A stretch of DNA of 64,000 nucleotides from Epiperipatus broadwayi (lineage: Eukaryota > Onychophora > Udeonychophora > Euonychophora > Peripatidae). Positions 34,677 through 45,172 of this stretch are shown here, piece by piece (within the stretch, counting starts at the first letter, position 1; the number at the start of each line of letters is the position of its first letter). The stretch covers positions 371,452 through 435,451 of the forward strand of contig JAQFVV010006621.1 in NCBI GenBank assembly GCA_028023455.1. The letters run 5' to 3'. Position numbers and translations under genes: made by a program. The notes under the pieces were generated by a model that saw only the letters and a list, made by a program, of their open reading frames with translations, did not search any database and was not told the DNA's origin.

Positions 34677-35570
34677 AATGCAGAGAGTGTACCAATAGCT
34701 CAAATAAGCTCTTAATTAATAAGTGTGGTATGAGAAATTATTTAAAATCTCTATCCAGAACACTCTCATCTCCAGACCAACTGGTTATGAGCTTATAGCT
34801 TATGTCAGTGGAGAGTTATAATATTTGATCACTAGATCTAAAATATCAACTCAAAACCCAGCACTTATTTTATACGTATATTTAAGTAGAAACTCTGAAA
34901 TTTTCAGACTTGAAAATGTCTTTAAATCCAGCTATCTAATTTAAATAGCTATATGGGACTGAACTAAATTCAGATCTATGACATTTTATTAGCCTTAGTA
35001 TAGCCAAAGCCTTATAGGTAAAATTATAATAATCAAAAAAGCAGGTCATATAAAACATGCCATTACTTTTATAAGCTTGTATTTACAAAAATGCAATACA
35101 GAGAGCATACCAATAGCTCAAACAAACTCTTAATTAATAAATGGGGTATGAGAAAATATTTAAAATCTCTATCCAGAACACTCTCATCTCCAGACCAACT
35201 GGTTTCGATCTTGTGGCTCTTGTCAGTGGAGAGCTATTTAAATTAGATAGCTGGATTTAAAGACATTTTCATGGCCGAAAATTTCAGTTTCTATTTAAAT
35301 ATATGTATAAAATAATTGTTGGGTTTTGAGTTGATATTTTAGATCTAGTGTCCGAATATTCTAGCTCTCCACTGACATGAGGCATAAGCTGAGATGAGAG
35401 TGTTCTGGACAGAGATTTTAAATATTTTCTCATACCACACTTATTAATTAAGAGCTTGTTTGAGCTATTGGTATGCTCTCAATTGGTATGCTCTCTGTAT
35501 TGCATTTTTGTAAATACATACTTATAAAAGTAATGTCACGTTATATATGACTTACTTTTTTGATTATAAG
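34677..35570. mobile_element. Fold-back of hammerhead repeat family, subfamily 2
   Basis: Unit A (from 34677) and unit B (left arm from about 35027) are direct repeats offset by 417 bases: CAGAGAG(TG/CA)TACCAATAGC occurs at 34682 and 35099, and CTCATCTCCAGACCAACTGG at about 34768 and 35185. The right side (35235-35570) is their inverted copy, ending in CTCTCTGTATTGCATTTT and TTTTTTGATTATAAG. This direct-plus-inverted arrangement resembles Penelope-like insertions, which often carry terminal repeats in mixed orientation. No reverse transcriptase is present. The sequence between the ribozyme regions shares a distant phrase (AATAGCTATAT...CTGAACT...TTCAG) with 40669-40704, linking the two subfamilies. 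Confidence 0.75.
35187..35232 (-). ncRNA. Degenerate hammerhead ribozyme motif (subfamily 2)
   Basis: Minus strand: stem I strands TCTCCA and TGGAGA pair over 6 bp. The core reads CTGACAA (consensus CUGANGA), then stem II GAGC/GATC with loop CACAA, then GAAA, a 3-bp stem III (ACC/GGT around AGTT) and the GTC cleavage triplet at 35195-35193. Everything fits a type I hammerhead except G8, which is A, and one mismatch in stem II. G8 is needed for catalysis, so this copy should be inactive. CTGACAA is what CpG decay of CTGACGA would give. The sister copies at about 34773-34817 and, on the plus strand, 35371-35400 are more damaged. Confidence 0.65.
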
Positions 35571-37891
35571 TTATTAAATATATTGTTTATATTTTAAATC
35601 ACAAAAAAATGGGTCTGAACCAGAGATGCTGTCATTTTCCCGAGTTACCTTGAATTTTTTTTTTACTTATTTGTATACTTATTTATTTACATATACAGAA
35701 AACATTTATCATATTTTAAAAAGTGATGACTAGTTAACTCTATCAAAACTTTTCAAATATGCATGTTGAAGTAAAGATATCTTAAACATTCAGTAAATTT
35801 AATGTCTAAACAAGCCAATTTAATTTCCTGATATTATTCATAACACATCTTCACATATATTTGCTATTGTTGTTGTTTTTGACATTTTATTACTTTTCAG
35901 GTTTTTGAAAATAAATAGTAATAAATTTTGACATCAATAAATGGAATAAGAAATAATACGTAAATAAATGTAATATATTTTGCATTTATAAAATTAAAAA
36001 ATAGTGTAGCAACATTCAGTAGATGTTTCATTTTAATTGTCAAGTATAAAATGTAATAGTATATAACAAAATGTAGTAAAATAAAATGCTGATGTAAAAT
36101 CATAAACATTTTTTTCTTAGAAGAAGAAGTTAATAAATAATACATGCACTAAATTATAATCTCGTTTGAAAATAAATCTGATTAAAGAATAGAAAGAAAA
36201 GACATAAACATAATCAAAAAATCAGTATATTTAGCGAAATTGAATAAAATAATTATTTTGAATTTATATAAAATATTTTTAAAATTCCGTCATAACCAAA
36301 TGACAAGTAGACTTCAAACAAAATTGACATTGTCATATCAATAGGCTTTATATAAAGTAAGAAAAATATTGTTTAAAATCACAATTCTGCAAGTATTAGC
36401 AGAATAAAAGCCGTTAATAAAAACAATTTTATATCTAGAATGTTATGCTGTCAATATTTAAAATAATCTTTAAAAACAAATAATATTTTTGGTTTTCAAA
36501 GTTATTTATTTCAGTTTTAGCAATAAGAATGTATAACTTACATTTTAATTAATTTTTAAATTTTATCGTTTATATTATGAACAAAAATATAAATAATGTA
36601 ATTATTTTCTAATTCTTTTTAATTATTTTAAATGTAGCAATAGTCTATTTGCAGCATGATAAAAAGATAGCATATTTTTATGCCCTTTAAATAATATAAG
36701 TTCAAATTCTAACCAGATAATTTTTTTTCAGATTTGATTCAGACTGGATTTTTCTTTCAGGTAGTTAAATCAATAGCGATCCCCGCTAATCATCAAACAT
36801 TGCTTGATAAATAGTTAATAAACTATTCTTAGCTATAGAATAAAAAACTGCTCAAATCATCAACACCGAACAAATAGCAAGCCTAGGGAATAATGTCTTC
36901 ATCATTGTTTTTCTGTAAAGACAGATGGATAAGCTATCTATATTTACTTGTCTCCCCACATTTATCTTTCATAGTTTATTTATTTATTATTCAAAGCTAA
37001 TATGATTGTGAATCATTCTATTTTTTAAAAAAACATTTTTATTATTTTTCTGTTTTTGTTTTGTTAATTTGCTGCATAGAGGTTTTCAAAAAATAACTCA
37101 GCTAAACAGAAAGAATAATTTTAAGGCAAAAAAAGACAAAACAATGAACTTAATTTATACATTTACTGTAATGTTACAGATTGTGATGAGTTTTGTATTA
37201 GTTAAAACATTCCCACAAACATATAAAACTAATCTGTTATGTACAATTTCTTCTTCACAGATAACGGAACAACTAGTAAATTAGATATATTTTATATATT
37301 CTGAAGAAAGAATTTAAAAATAATTATATAAATTTTATGGTGCAATAGAAGTAATAAGTTATAAATATATACTGATTAAATCCATCAGAGGAATAGTATA
37401 CATTCAAATTTATAAGAAGCTTTAAGTTTTAATCTAAATAAAATTATTACATTTAATATGTTTTCTATAGATTTCTAGAGAGGTAAGATTATTTAACTTA
37501 CTATATTTGGAATTTTTTTAGAAAAAAAGTACAGTATATAGATATCATTCTAATAAAAAATGCCACATAATTTTTTACAGATGGGCATATAGTTAATTCA
37601 TTCATCTATCACCAATAAAATGAAAAGTATTGCTTTTGCTTGGTAATATAAATTGCATTTCACTAGATTCCTTATAATGTATTTGAATCTTTAGACTTTT
37701 CATATGTTATATTCATTATTATAGGAACTGAGACCGTCTTTTCATCTATTGTAATTTTTGTTCTTTAACTGTAGAAGTTTTATAGTAATACTTTACTTTT
37801 CAATTAATAAGAATGCTTTATTATTAATATAAAATGTAAAACAATTTTATTCAATATTTGCCTGAAAGTTTGTGATGATGGTATATTATTA
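35571..37891. other. 2.3 kb without a supportable gene
   Basis: The frames at 35897-36145 (minus) and 37069-37284 (plus) are AT-driven, with no domain visible. No repeats of note were seen. Confidence 0.5.
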
Positions 37892-38460
37892 GATGTGATA
37901 TGTTGGACTATTTCCATCGTCTATGAGTGAATTTTGAATGTATAGAAAATTTTAAACTTCATTTAAACTTTTCAAATGCAAATAACTTGTTAGTAACAAC
38001 ACACAATTTAGCAACACAGGTTAGTAATTACACAACGTTTGGAATACTATTATTCTCCACTCTTCTTCAGGGGTTGGTGGCCTAAGAAAAAAAATTGAAG
38101 GACTCAGTAAGATTTGAACCAACCCTCATATATAAATATATCAAATTTCTACTATCTGTTGTCTTTGACAGAATAGCTCACTTGGTTAGAATGTTTGCCT
38201 TAAATTCAATATTTAAAAATCTAAAAGTGCGAGTTCAACTTCTATGTGAATACTGTCATTGTGCATATCACGCCAGCAACACCAAAGAAGAGTGGAGAAT
38301 AATAATACACAAAACGTTGTGTAATTACTAACCTGTGTTGTCTAATTTTGTGTTATTACTAACAAGTTGTTTTTATTTGAAAAGTTTAAATAAAGTTTAA
38401 AATTTTCTATACATTCAACATTCACTCACAGATGATGAAAATAGTCCAACATATCACATC
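37892..38460. mobile_element. Fold-back element with ~190-bp inverted arms
   Basis: The left arm 37892-38080 (GATGTGATATGTTGGACTAT inward) and right arm 38266-38460 are inverted copies: shared phrases include TTTTAAACTT, CTTGTTAGTAA, CACAGGTTAGTAATTACACA and ACGTT, and ATTCTCCACTCTTCTT. A ~185-bp loop separates them. The flanks do not show a clear target duplication. The loop contains tRNA-like promoter boxes (separate entry). Confidence 0.85.
38166..38245 (+). ncRNA. tRNA-derived (SINE-like) segment in the fold-back loop
   Basis: TAGCTCACTTGGTTAGA at 38174 matches a tRNA D-arm/box A with one mismatch, and GAGTTCAACTTC at 38231 resembles box B (GGTTCRANNCC). The boxes are about 50-60 bases apart, as in tRNAs. 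The cloverleaf is not intact, so this is a decayed tRNA pseudogene or the head of a SINE. On the other strand at 38100-38120, GGTTCAAATCTTACTGAG is a second box-B-like sequence. Confidence 0.45.
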
Positions 38461-39517
38461 ATTTTATTCAATTATCTGTATTTTTAAAACATATTGTTAT
38501 TTGCTATGGAGATCATGCCATGTTTAAGGCTTTAATTGTAAATTGGGCTCAATAATTTTATTTAACTGAATTGAGACTTTTTTTTTTTAATTTGCATGCA
38601 TTTCATGAACGCTTAGTTGTGAACCTGACGCTTTACCGCTGCATTAATGCAAATACTCACGTATTTTTTTCTTTTAATTTAGATATCTGATTAAATTTAA
38701 TTATAGTTTTTTGCTGATTATATATAAATTATTTAATGTATATTATTTAATTGTTTTAGAACAGAATTGTATATATATATAATGTGAATGACAATATAAT
38801 TAATAAATTTAATATTAAAAAATTATTTTTCTAATATAACTAAGCTTAAATACTATTATTAATTTTATACCATCACAATTTTATAGCATAAAAGAAATGA
38901 AATTAAAGAATTTTAATTTTATGACTCTTAAAATATTGTTGATTTTGCTCTACATATTTCTTATTGAATATTTTATATAAATGTAAGAAAAAATTATTTT
39001 TAGAAAGTCAGTAAGATTCTGAATAGAAAGACTTTAACTTTTCTTTCTTTTTAAACAACTAACTTAAAAGATAATGAAATAAAGAAATTCAAAGATAGAT
39101 ATGAAGAACTATGTCTAACTTATTCTCTATATCCATTTAAAATAAAGTTATATAAATCTATAAAGAATAAACCTAATAAAGCAAACCTTAGTCTACACAT
39201 AAAATTGCAAGTAAATATAATTTTCATAGTAGATAAGAAGAAAAATCATATTATTGCAGTCAATACATACTATGAATGACAATCATAAAAATGATAATTG
39301 GTAACATCCATAATATGTTAGCATTTGCCTAGTATACATTATATATTTTTGCAGGATATTTGAGGAATTGATTAATGAAAGTTTAATTAGAATATTAATG
39401 TGATTTGGCAAGAAAATTTGGGATTTATTGTAGCTTCTAGTAAAGAATTAAGCCATAATCATCTGTGACTGATGTCTATTAAAAGACATTGATAATGTAA
39501 TAGTTTGATACAAAATT
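38461..39517. other. No gene seen
   Basis: AT-rich DNA between two fold-back elements, without readable features. Confidence 0.5.
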
Positions 39518-40025
39518 AAAACAGGTAAAACTCTCTATATGTATTGCCACTCAGTGCAAGCCAGAGTAATCAATGGATGTCAGAAGGCTTGTGCATAAAA
39601 TCCCCATCTAGTGCTTACTCATCCAATATCCCCAGACTAGTTTCTGGCTTGTGGGCTTATTTTCAATCCAAGCTATTACTAGGTTCTGGCTTGTGGGCTT
39701 ATTTCAACCTGAGCTCATTAGTTTATATTGAATGAAAGCCAGAGTAATCAATGGATGCCAGAAGGCTTGTGCATAAAATCCCCATCTAGTGCTTACTCAT
39801 CCAATATCCCCAGACTAGTTTCTGGCTTGTGGGATTATCTAGTACCTATTCATTCAATATAAGCTAATGAGCTTGGATTAAAATAAGCCCACAAGCCAGA
39901 AACTAGTCTGGGGATATTGGATGAGTAAGCACTAGATGGGGATTTTATGTACAAGCCTTCTGGCTTCTGTTGATTACTCTGACCTCCACTGAGTGGCATT
40001 ATGTATAGAGAGTTTTGCCTGTTTT
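39518..40025. mobile_element. Fold-back of hammerhead repeat family, subfamily 1
   Basis: The outer arms 39518-39676 and 39869-40025 are inverted copies (AAAACAGG...AACTCTCTATA at the left; complement at the right). Between them, 39735-39833 directly repeats 39561-39660. The sequence belongs to the family of 40390-41172. It keeps the stem III/GTC side of the hammerhead (CCAATATCCCCAGACTAGTT and its complement) in three copies, but each has lost the CTGANGA half, replaced by TTATT-type sequence, so none can self-cleave. Small frames here (39544-39735) are not genes. Confidence 0.8.
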
Positions 40026-40389
40026 AATAACAGTTTTAAGCAAGCATAAGAAATGGTGATCATGTGATGCTTTTGGCTGATACAAAATTACTAGAAAGTT
40101 ACACACTGGAAAGTACAACCCAAATTGTAATATTATAAAACATCACAATATTAAGCTTTCACAGTAAACAAATTCTTACAGAAGTAATGAAGTATTACAA
40201 TCCATGTTCTTCTATCAAACTAAAAGATAGAATGATCTGCTAATAGTTTGTGAATACAGTTTGAGTCCATGTTAACAGATATAGATTTTGTGATTATTTA
40301 GTACATCATTATAGTTTAAAACTTATCACTGAATATTGAAAATACTAGAACATAAACTCAATTTTTACAAAAATACTCATCGCAAAACT
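40026..40389. other. Short spacer, no gene
   Basis: It includes TGGTGATCATGTGATGCTTT at 40053, the complement of CATCACATGATCACCAT found at 40793 and 50945 next to other members of the hammerhead family, so part of this spacer probably belongs to that family. Confidence 0.5.
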
Positions 40390-40478
40390 TTCCATACAGT
40401 AGTGCCACCCTGTGCCAATCAGAGTAATCAATGGATGTCAGAAGACTTGTGCATAAAATCTCTATCTAATGCCTACTC

Positions 40479-40537
40479 ATCCAATATCCCCAGACTAGTT
40501 TCTGGCTTGTGGCCTTCATCAGTGAGGAGCTTTGGAT
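40479..40537 (-). ncRNA. Hammerhead ribozyme motif, copy 1
   Basis: Minus strand, 5' to 3': ATCCAA (pairs with TTGGAT at the 3' end), AGC internal loop, TCCTCA (pairs with TGGGGA, one G-U), core CTGATGA, stem II GGC/GCC with loop CACAA, GAAA, then a 2-bp stem III (AC/GT with loop TA) and cleavage triplet GTC. All invariant core bases are present, and cleavage is predicted between 40493 and 40492. The bipartite stem I with an internal loop opposite loop II fits natural type I hammerheads. The very short stem III is like Penelope and retrozyme hammerheads, which work best as dimers. The base step next to the core (10.1/11.1) is A/A instead of G-C, which may lower activity. Confidence 0.82.
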
Positions 40538-40938
40538 CTGAGAGCATTGCACCTAGATCTTAGGATCTAATGCAACCCTCCAGCAATCAACCACCTTTTA
40601 TCTTTACTTAACTATAAAACCATGAGAATGAAATTGAAAACACAATAATATTTTTAATCTAAGCTCAATAGCTTATATAGTCATATGTGTCTGAACTCAG
40701 TTCAGCACACATACATTTTGGTGTCTTTGGCTCTTTAACAACCATAGTCACCACTATCCTATTAAGCAGGATTTGTGTTAAAGCATTAAGCATCACATGA
40801 TCACCATCTCTTATACTAACACATAATTGTTTATAAACAAGAAAAAACTCTCCATACAGTAGTGCCACCCTGTGCCAACCAGAGTAATCAATCGATTCCA
40901 GAAGGCTTGTGCATAAATTTCCTATCTATTGCCTACTC

Positions 40939-40997
40939 ATCCAATATCCCCAGACTAGTTTCTGGCTTGTGGCCTTCGTCAGTGAGGAGCTTTGGAT
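40939..40997 (-). ncRNA. Hammerhead ribozyme motif, copy 2
   Basis: Same sequence as copy 1 except that the core reads CTGACGA. Position 7 tolerates any base, so the core remains consistent with CUGANGA. All paired segments, GAAA and GTC are unchanged. Cleavage is predicted between 40953 and 40952, exactly 460 bases from the site in copy 1. Confidence 0.82.
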
Positions 40998-41172
40998 CTG
41001 AGAGCACTGCACCTAGATCTTAGGATCTAATGCAACCTTCCAGCAACCATTTTTTATCTCTACTTAACTATAAAACCATGAGAATAAAATTGAAAACACA
41101 ATAATATTTTCAATCTAAGCTCAATAGCTTATGTAGTCATATGTGTCTGAACTCATTTCAGCACCATGGGTC

Positions 41173-41208
41173 GGTTGAAATATAATATTATTTCTTGGAT
41201 TTGTAAGT

Positions 41209-41247
<39 letters not shown>

Positions 41248-41404
41248 ATTACTGCAGGTGCAATTACTCAACTAAGCAAAGTACAAGCCTCTTAATTTTA
41301 TTATATTTAATAGCCATCCAATAATCTAAATTTCAGTTGTTTGAACTCATGAACTTCTTGGTTTATAAAAAATCTCATCTATCACTATAACATTAATAAA
41401 TTCC

Positions 41405-41452
<48 letters not shown>

Positions 41453-42409
41453 TAACAACTGAGATCACTAACTAACATTTATTTATGTGTAATGATAATG
41501 AGGATTCTACACTTATATAATATTGAAATGTGAAAATTTCATATCAAATTCAATATAACCTTGAAATATTTAAAATGTAATAAAATGCTCACATGCGTTA
41601 AAAGTAACTAATTCGATAATATAGTGAGACAACTTTTTCACTCAAGATAATGGTAGTTAAATATAAAACAATTAAATTGATGCCTATAAATTTTCTGGAA
41701 CTTAGTACTTAATACCATTTTATATACATAAAAAAAATCAACTTTACTAATTATTTACTATTGTGCCCGAAACATTATTTTACTAAAATTGTACTAGTGC
41801 AATTTATCATCAACAAACATTTACTAATTGAACTTTATGTTTAAAAGTCACTTATAATGGAAAATAAAACATTGATATGTTTGTTTTTCAAGCCCTAGTT
41901 GATAACCAAATATAATAAATTATTTGTCACCAACAATAATCAATTAACCAGGCTCCACATTGGGTGCCAAATGTAATAGAGCATATATATTATCCACTCT
42001 AAATGAATCCAATTTTTGATAAAGCCCAAATATAATAGATAATATAATTTAAATGAAAGATAAAATTATCTCAATCATATTTGAATAAATTGTTTATCAG
42101 CTCTTCCAACTAGCTATATATGACATAAATTAAAATTGTATAAAGTAATAATGAGACCTATCATTATAATTTATTCTCAGGGTTAATATGACTAACAAAA
42201 TATATACTAGAAACAAAGGGAATTTTATTGAATCTAATATACACATTAAATAAGTAAACTATGCATATCTAAATATATCAACTAACACTAACTTGTATAA
42301 GTGACTTTAAAATTAAATAATAATTAAAATACAAAATTATTATTAAATTATGAATAATTTAATAAACTTCATAATGAATCTGGCACTAAAATAAAAATAA
42401 GAATAAAAT
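41173..42409. other. Gene-free stretch with (TA)n tracts
   Basis: TA runs at about 41211-41243 and 41409-41438, the latter passing into (GA)n to 41452. An isolated LTR-element primer site lies at 41952-41969 (separate entry). I see no open frame. Confidence 0.5.
41952..41969 (-). promoter_or_regulatory. Orphan tRNA-Lys-type primer-binding site
   Basis: On the minus strand TGGCACCCAATGTGGAGC lies two bases after TTACA, the arrangement of an LTR end (CA) followed by a primer site. It differs from the complement of tRNA-Lys(CUU) (TGGCGCCCAACGTGGGGC) at three positions, two of which are CpG decay. The LTR would extend to the right from 41972. No matching second LTR or internal region was found, and the RTE element at 42543 may interrupt it. 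Confidence 0.5.
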
Positions 42410-42537
42410 ATTAGTACCCTTCCAAATAAACTACAAAGTCATTGCTTATAAAACAAATGGTACATACTTTAAAAAAAAAGTATATACCATTTGTTTTATA
42501 AGCAATGACTTTGTAGTTTATTTGGAAGGGTACTAAT
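42410..42537. repeat. 128-bp palindrome at the RTE 5' junction
   Basis: Arms of about 60 bp (ATTAGTACCCTTCCAAATAA inward) are inverted copies separated by a short A-run. I see only one substitution, near the loop (GGTACATAC versus GGTATATAC). The RTE homology starts within six bases of its right end. Confidence 0.93.
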
Positions 42538-42565
42538 TATAAATAAAAAGTGGAAGAACAATATT

Positions 42566-43246
42566 GTGGAGATTGATGGTGTATCGGACAGAGTGGCAAG
42601 ATTAGTTATACAACTTAATAGCAGATACCAAATACAGATAATTCAGGTTTATGCCCCAACAAGTTCTCATAGTGATGAAGTAGTAGAAGATTTTTATATG
42701 GATGTACAAAAGGCTTTTGATCAGAGTAAACACCATTTTAAAATTGTTATGGGAGACTTTAATGCTAGAATTGGTAAAAAAATGAAAGATGAAAGTGCTG
42801 TGGGTAATTTTGGTTATGGTAATAGAAATGAGAGAGGACATAGACTTGTGGAGTTTGCAGAAAAAGAAAAACTTTATATTATGAATTCTTTTTTTGAGAA
42901 AAATGTTAAAAGGAAATGGACATGGAAGCATCCAAATGAAAGTACAGCAGAATTGGATTATATTTTGACTAACAGGAAATACATATTTCAAGATTGTAAT
43001 GTTCTTAATAAATTTAACACAGGAAGTGATCATCGATTAGTAAGGTGTAAGATACGTGTTAATGTAAAACTAGAGAGACAAAAATTATTAAGAAAAACAA
43101 TATTTACAGTTGATATTCCTAATCTTCAGAAACATTCTAATGAATTTAAATTAGAATTTAGAAATTGGTTTCAAGTATTAGTAGATTTTGAACATGATTC
43201 AAATTTAAATGAAATTAATATGAAAATAACTGATATACACTTTTGA
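42566..43246 (+). pseudogene. RTE endonuclease (C-terminal two-thirds)
   Basis: The apurinic/apyrimidinic-like endonuclease nicks the target DNA. Visible motifs in order: QVYAPTSS, GDFNARIG (catalytic Asp and Asn) at about residues 71-78, GNFGYGNRNERGHRLVEF, KRKWTWKHPN, LDYILTNR, and GSDHRLVRC (Asp-His pair) at about residues 153-161. The N-terminal strand and the active-site Glu (CEVR in the copy at 27774) are missing because of the 5' truncation. The start codon is only the first Met in the frame. It shifts into the RT frame near 43243. Confidence 0.93.
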
Positions 43247-45153
43247 AAATTGCAACAAAGATAGCTGGTAGAAAAAAACAGCAATTGACCAATAAAATTT
43301 CTACTGAGACTAGAGAATTTATGAAGAAAAGAAGGAATATGAAGCTATACAAAAATGATGCATTAAAAAGAATTGAATATCTCGAATTTTGTAAAATGGT
43401 GCGGAAAAGAGTTGAAAATGATATAAGAAAGTATAACTGTGAATTAGCAAGGAAAGCTGTAGAAGAAAAGAAAAGTCTTAAGAATGTAAAACAACATTTT
43501 GGTATTGGTAGGAAATTTATATCTGCAATAAGAAAAAAAGATGGAATTATTACTAAAAGGAGAGATGACATCATGAAATTGGTAGAAGATTTTTATCAAG
43601 AATTATATAGTAATAAAGAACAAGTACCTCCTATATCTATTACATCTTCCGAATTGCCCAGAATTTTAAATGAAGAAGTGAGACCTGCAATTAAATGTAT
43701 GAAGAAAGGAAAGGCTCCAGGTAATGATGGAATTATAATTGATATATTAAAAGAAGCAGGTGAAGAAATAGAAAAATTTTTAGCAAAGTTATATACCAAA
43801 TGTCTAAATGAGAAAGATGTACCGGAAGATTGGAAGAATGCAGTAATAATATTAATATTTAAAAATGGTGATAAACAAGATATTAGAAATTATAGACCTA
43901 TCAGCCTTTTATCAGTTTTATATAAAATTTTTACTAAGATAATTACTACTCGTCTACAGAAAACATTAGATTTCCACCAACCAAGAGAACAAGCTGGATT
44001 TAAAAATGGTTTTAGTACAGTAGATCATATCCAGATATTGAGAGAAGTTATAGAAAGGACAAATGAATATGAGTTGCCATTATGCTTAGGATTTGTAGAT
44101 TATGAAAAGGCATTTGATTGTATAAACATTTCTTCAGTGATTAAAGCATTGGATCATCAAGGTATAGATCCAGGATAATGTCATATTTTAAAGAATATTT
44201 ATAAAAATGCAACAGCAACAATTAGATTACATAATGACACTGGGAAAGTTAACATTGAGAAAGGTGTAAAACAAGGTGACTCCATATCTCCAAAACTTTT
44301 TACAGCAGTGCTGCATGAAGTATTTTGTGGATTAAAATGGGAAACTAAAGGAGTGAAAGTAAATGGTGATTATTTAAGTCATTTAGATTTCACAGATGAT
44401 GTAGTTGTTTTTGCAAATAATGCTTCAGATCTGCAGGAAATGTTGCAGGAATTATCAGATGAAAGTAGGAAAGTAGGACTAAAGAAAAATGTTAAAAAGA
44501 CTAAAGTAATGTTTAATCGATTTGCTCAAAATATGAAAATAAAGATTGATTATGATGAATTAGAAGAAGTTAACAATTACAAATACCTTGGTCAGATTAT
44601 TAATACAGATGGAAACATAATGGAGGAAATTAATCATAGAATTAAACTTGGTTGGAGTGCTTTTGGTCGAAATAACTTGATACTAAAAGGAAATATGCCT
44701 ATGTGTTTGAAAAGGAAGGTTTTTAACAAATGTGTTTTACCAGTTCTTACTTATGGATCTGAGACTTGGACACTTAATAGAAGAGCAATTCAGAGACTTC
44801 AGACCACTCAAAGAAGTATGGAGAGATGTATGTTGGGAGTAACAATAAGAGATCGTAAACGCAATGTATGGGTAAGAGAACAAACAGGTGTTACTGACCT
44901 CATTGAAAGAATTAAAAAATTGAAGTGGAGTTGGGCTGGACTTATTGTTAGAAGAGATGATAATAGATGGACAATTGAAATTTTAAACTGGATTCCAAGA
45001 GATTGTAAAACACCCATAAAGAGACCACATGTGAGATGTATGGATGAAATAAGAAAGTGTGCAGGGGTGATGGGGAGAAGAGAAGCTGAAGATCGGAGAA
45101 GATGGATTAAACTTGGAGAGACCCTCATCCTGCAGTGGATTGATAATGGTTGA
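43243..45153 (+). pseudogene. RTE reverse transcriptase and C-terminal domain
   Basis: One frame to 44178 and, after a single TAA, the same frame to 45153. Inter-domain helices come first (EKKSLKNVKQHFG), then the RT: APGNDGI, ILIFKNGDKQDIRNYRPISL, QAGFKNGFSTVDHI, FVDYEKAFDCI (first catalytic Asp), VKQGDSISPKLF, and the active site HLDFTDDVVVFA, where F-T-D-D replaces the usual F-A-D-D but keeps both aspartates. NNYKYLGQII and LPVLTYGSETW follow, then the RTE tail ERCMLGVTIRDRKRN, KWSWAGLIVRRDDNRW and REAEDRRRWIKLGETL. The stop at 44176 replaces what is probably a Tyr codon. It was probably functional until recently, apart from lacking its 5' end. Confidence 0.95.
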
Positions 45154-45172
45154 CAATGATGATGATGATGAC

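Larger units (their letters stand above)
40390..41172 (-). mobile_element. Tandem 460-bp hammerhead repeats (retrozyme- or Penelope-like)
   Basis: A full unit (about 40390-40849) is followed in the same orientation by a partial second unit (40850-41172). CCATACAGTAGTGCCACCCT sits at 40392 and 40852, an offset of exactly 460, and the hammerhead motifs are offset by the same 460. The copies differ by few substitutions and small indels. No protein is encoded. Tandem repeats of a few hundred bases, each with a hammerhead, are the hallmark of metazoan retrozymes, thought to move using Penelope-like enzymes. Self-cleavage at both sites would release a 460-nt monomer that could circularise. Activity is an inference, and the second unit is cut off at a TA-rich flank. 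Confidence 0.8.
42543..45172 (+). mobile_element. RTE-clade LINE, 5'-truncated, best-preserved copy
   Basis: It starts inside the endonuclease domain (WKNNIVEIDGV) and runs through the RT and C-terminal region to the (ATG)n-type tail at 45155-45171. Total damage in about 860 codons is one frameshift (near 43243) and one stop (44176-44178), so it is young relative to the other copies. 5' truncation with an intact 3' end is normal for target-primed LINE insertion. The clade call rests on the endonuclease and RT motifs and the ATG-repeat tail. Confidence 0.95.

Noticed and set aside
37980-38080. Possible hammerhead in the 37.9-kb fold-back (CTGAAGA and CAAACG on the minus strand)
   Set aside because: GAAA reads CAAA, stem II does not pair convincingly, and the cleavage position would be G, which is not allowed.
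37892-38460. Target-site duplication for the fold-back element
   Set aside because: The flanks (TATTATTA and ATTTTATT) are AT-rich and do not match base for base.
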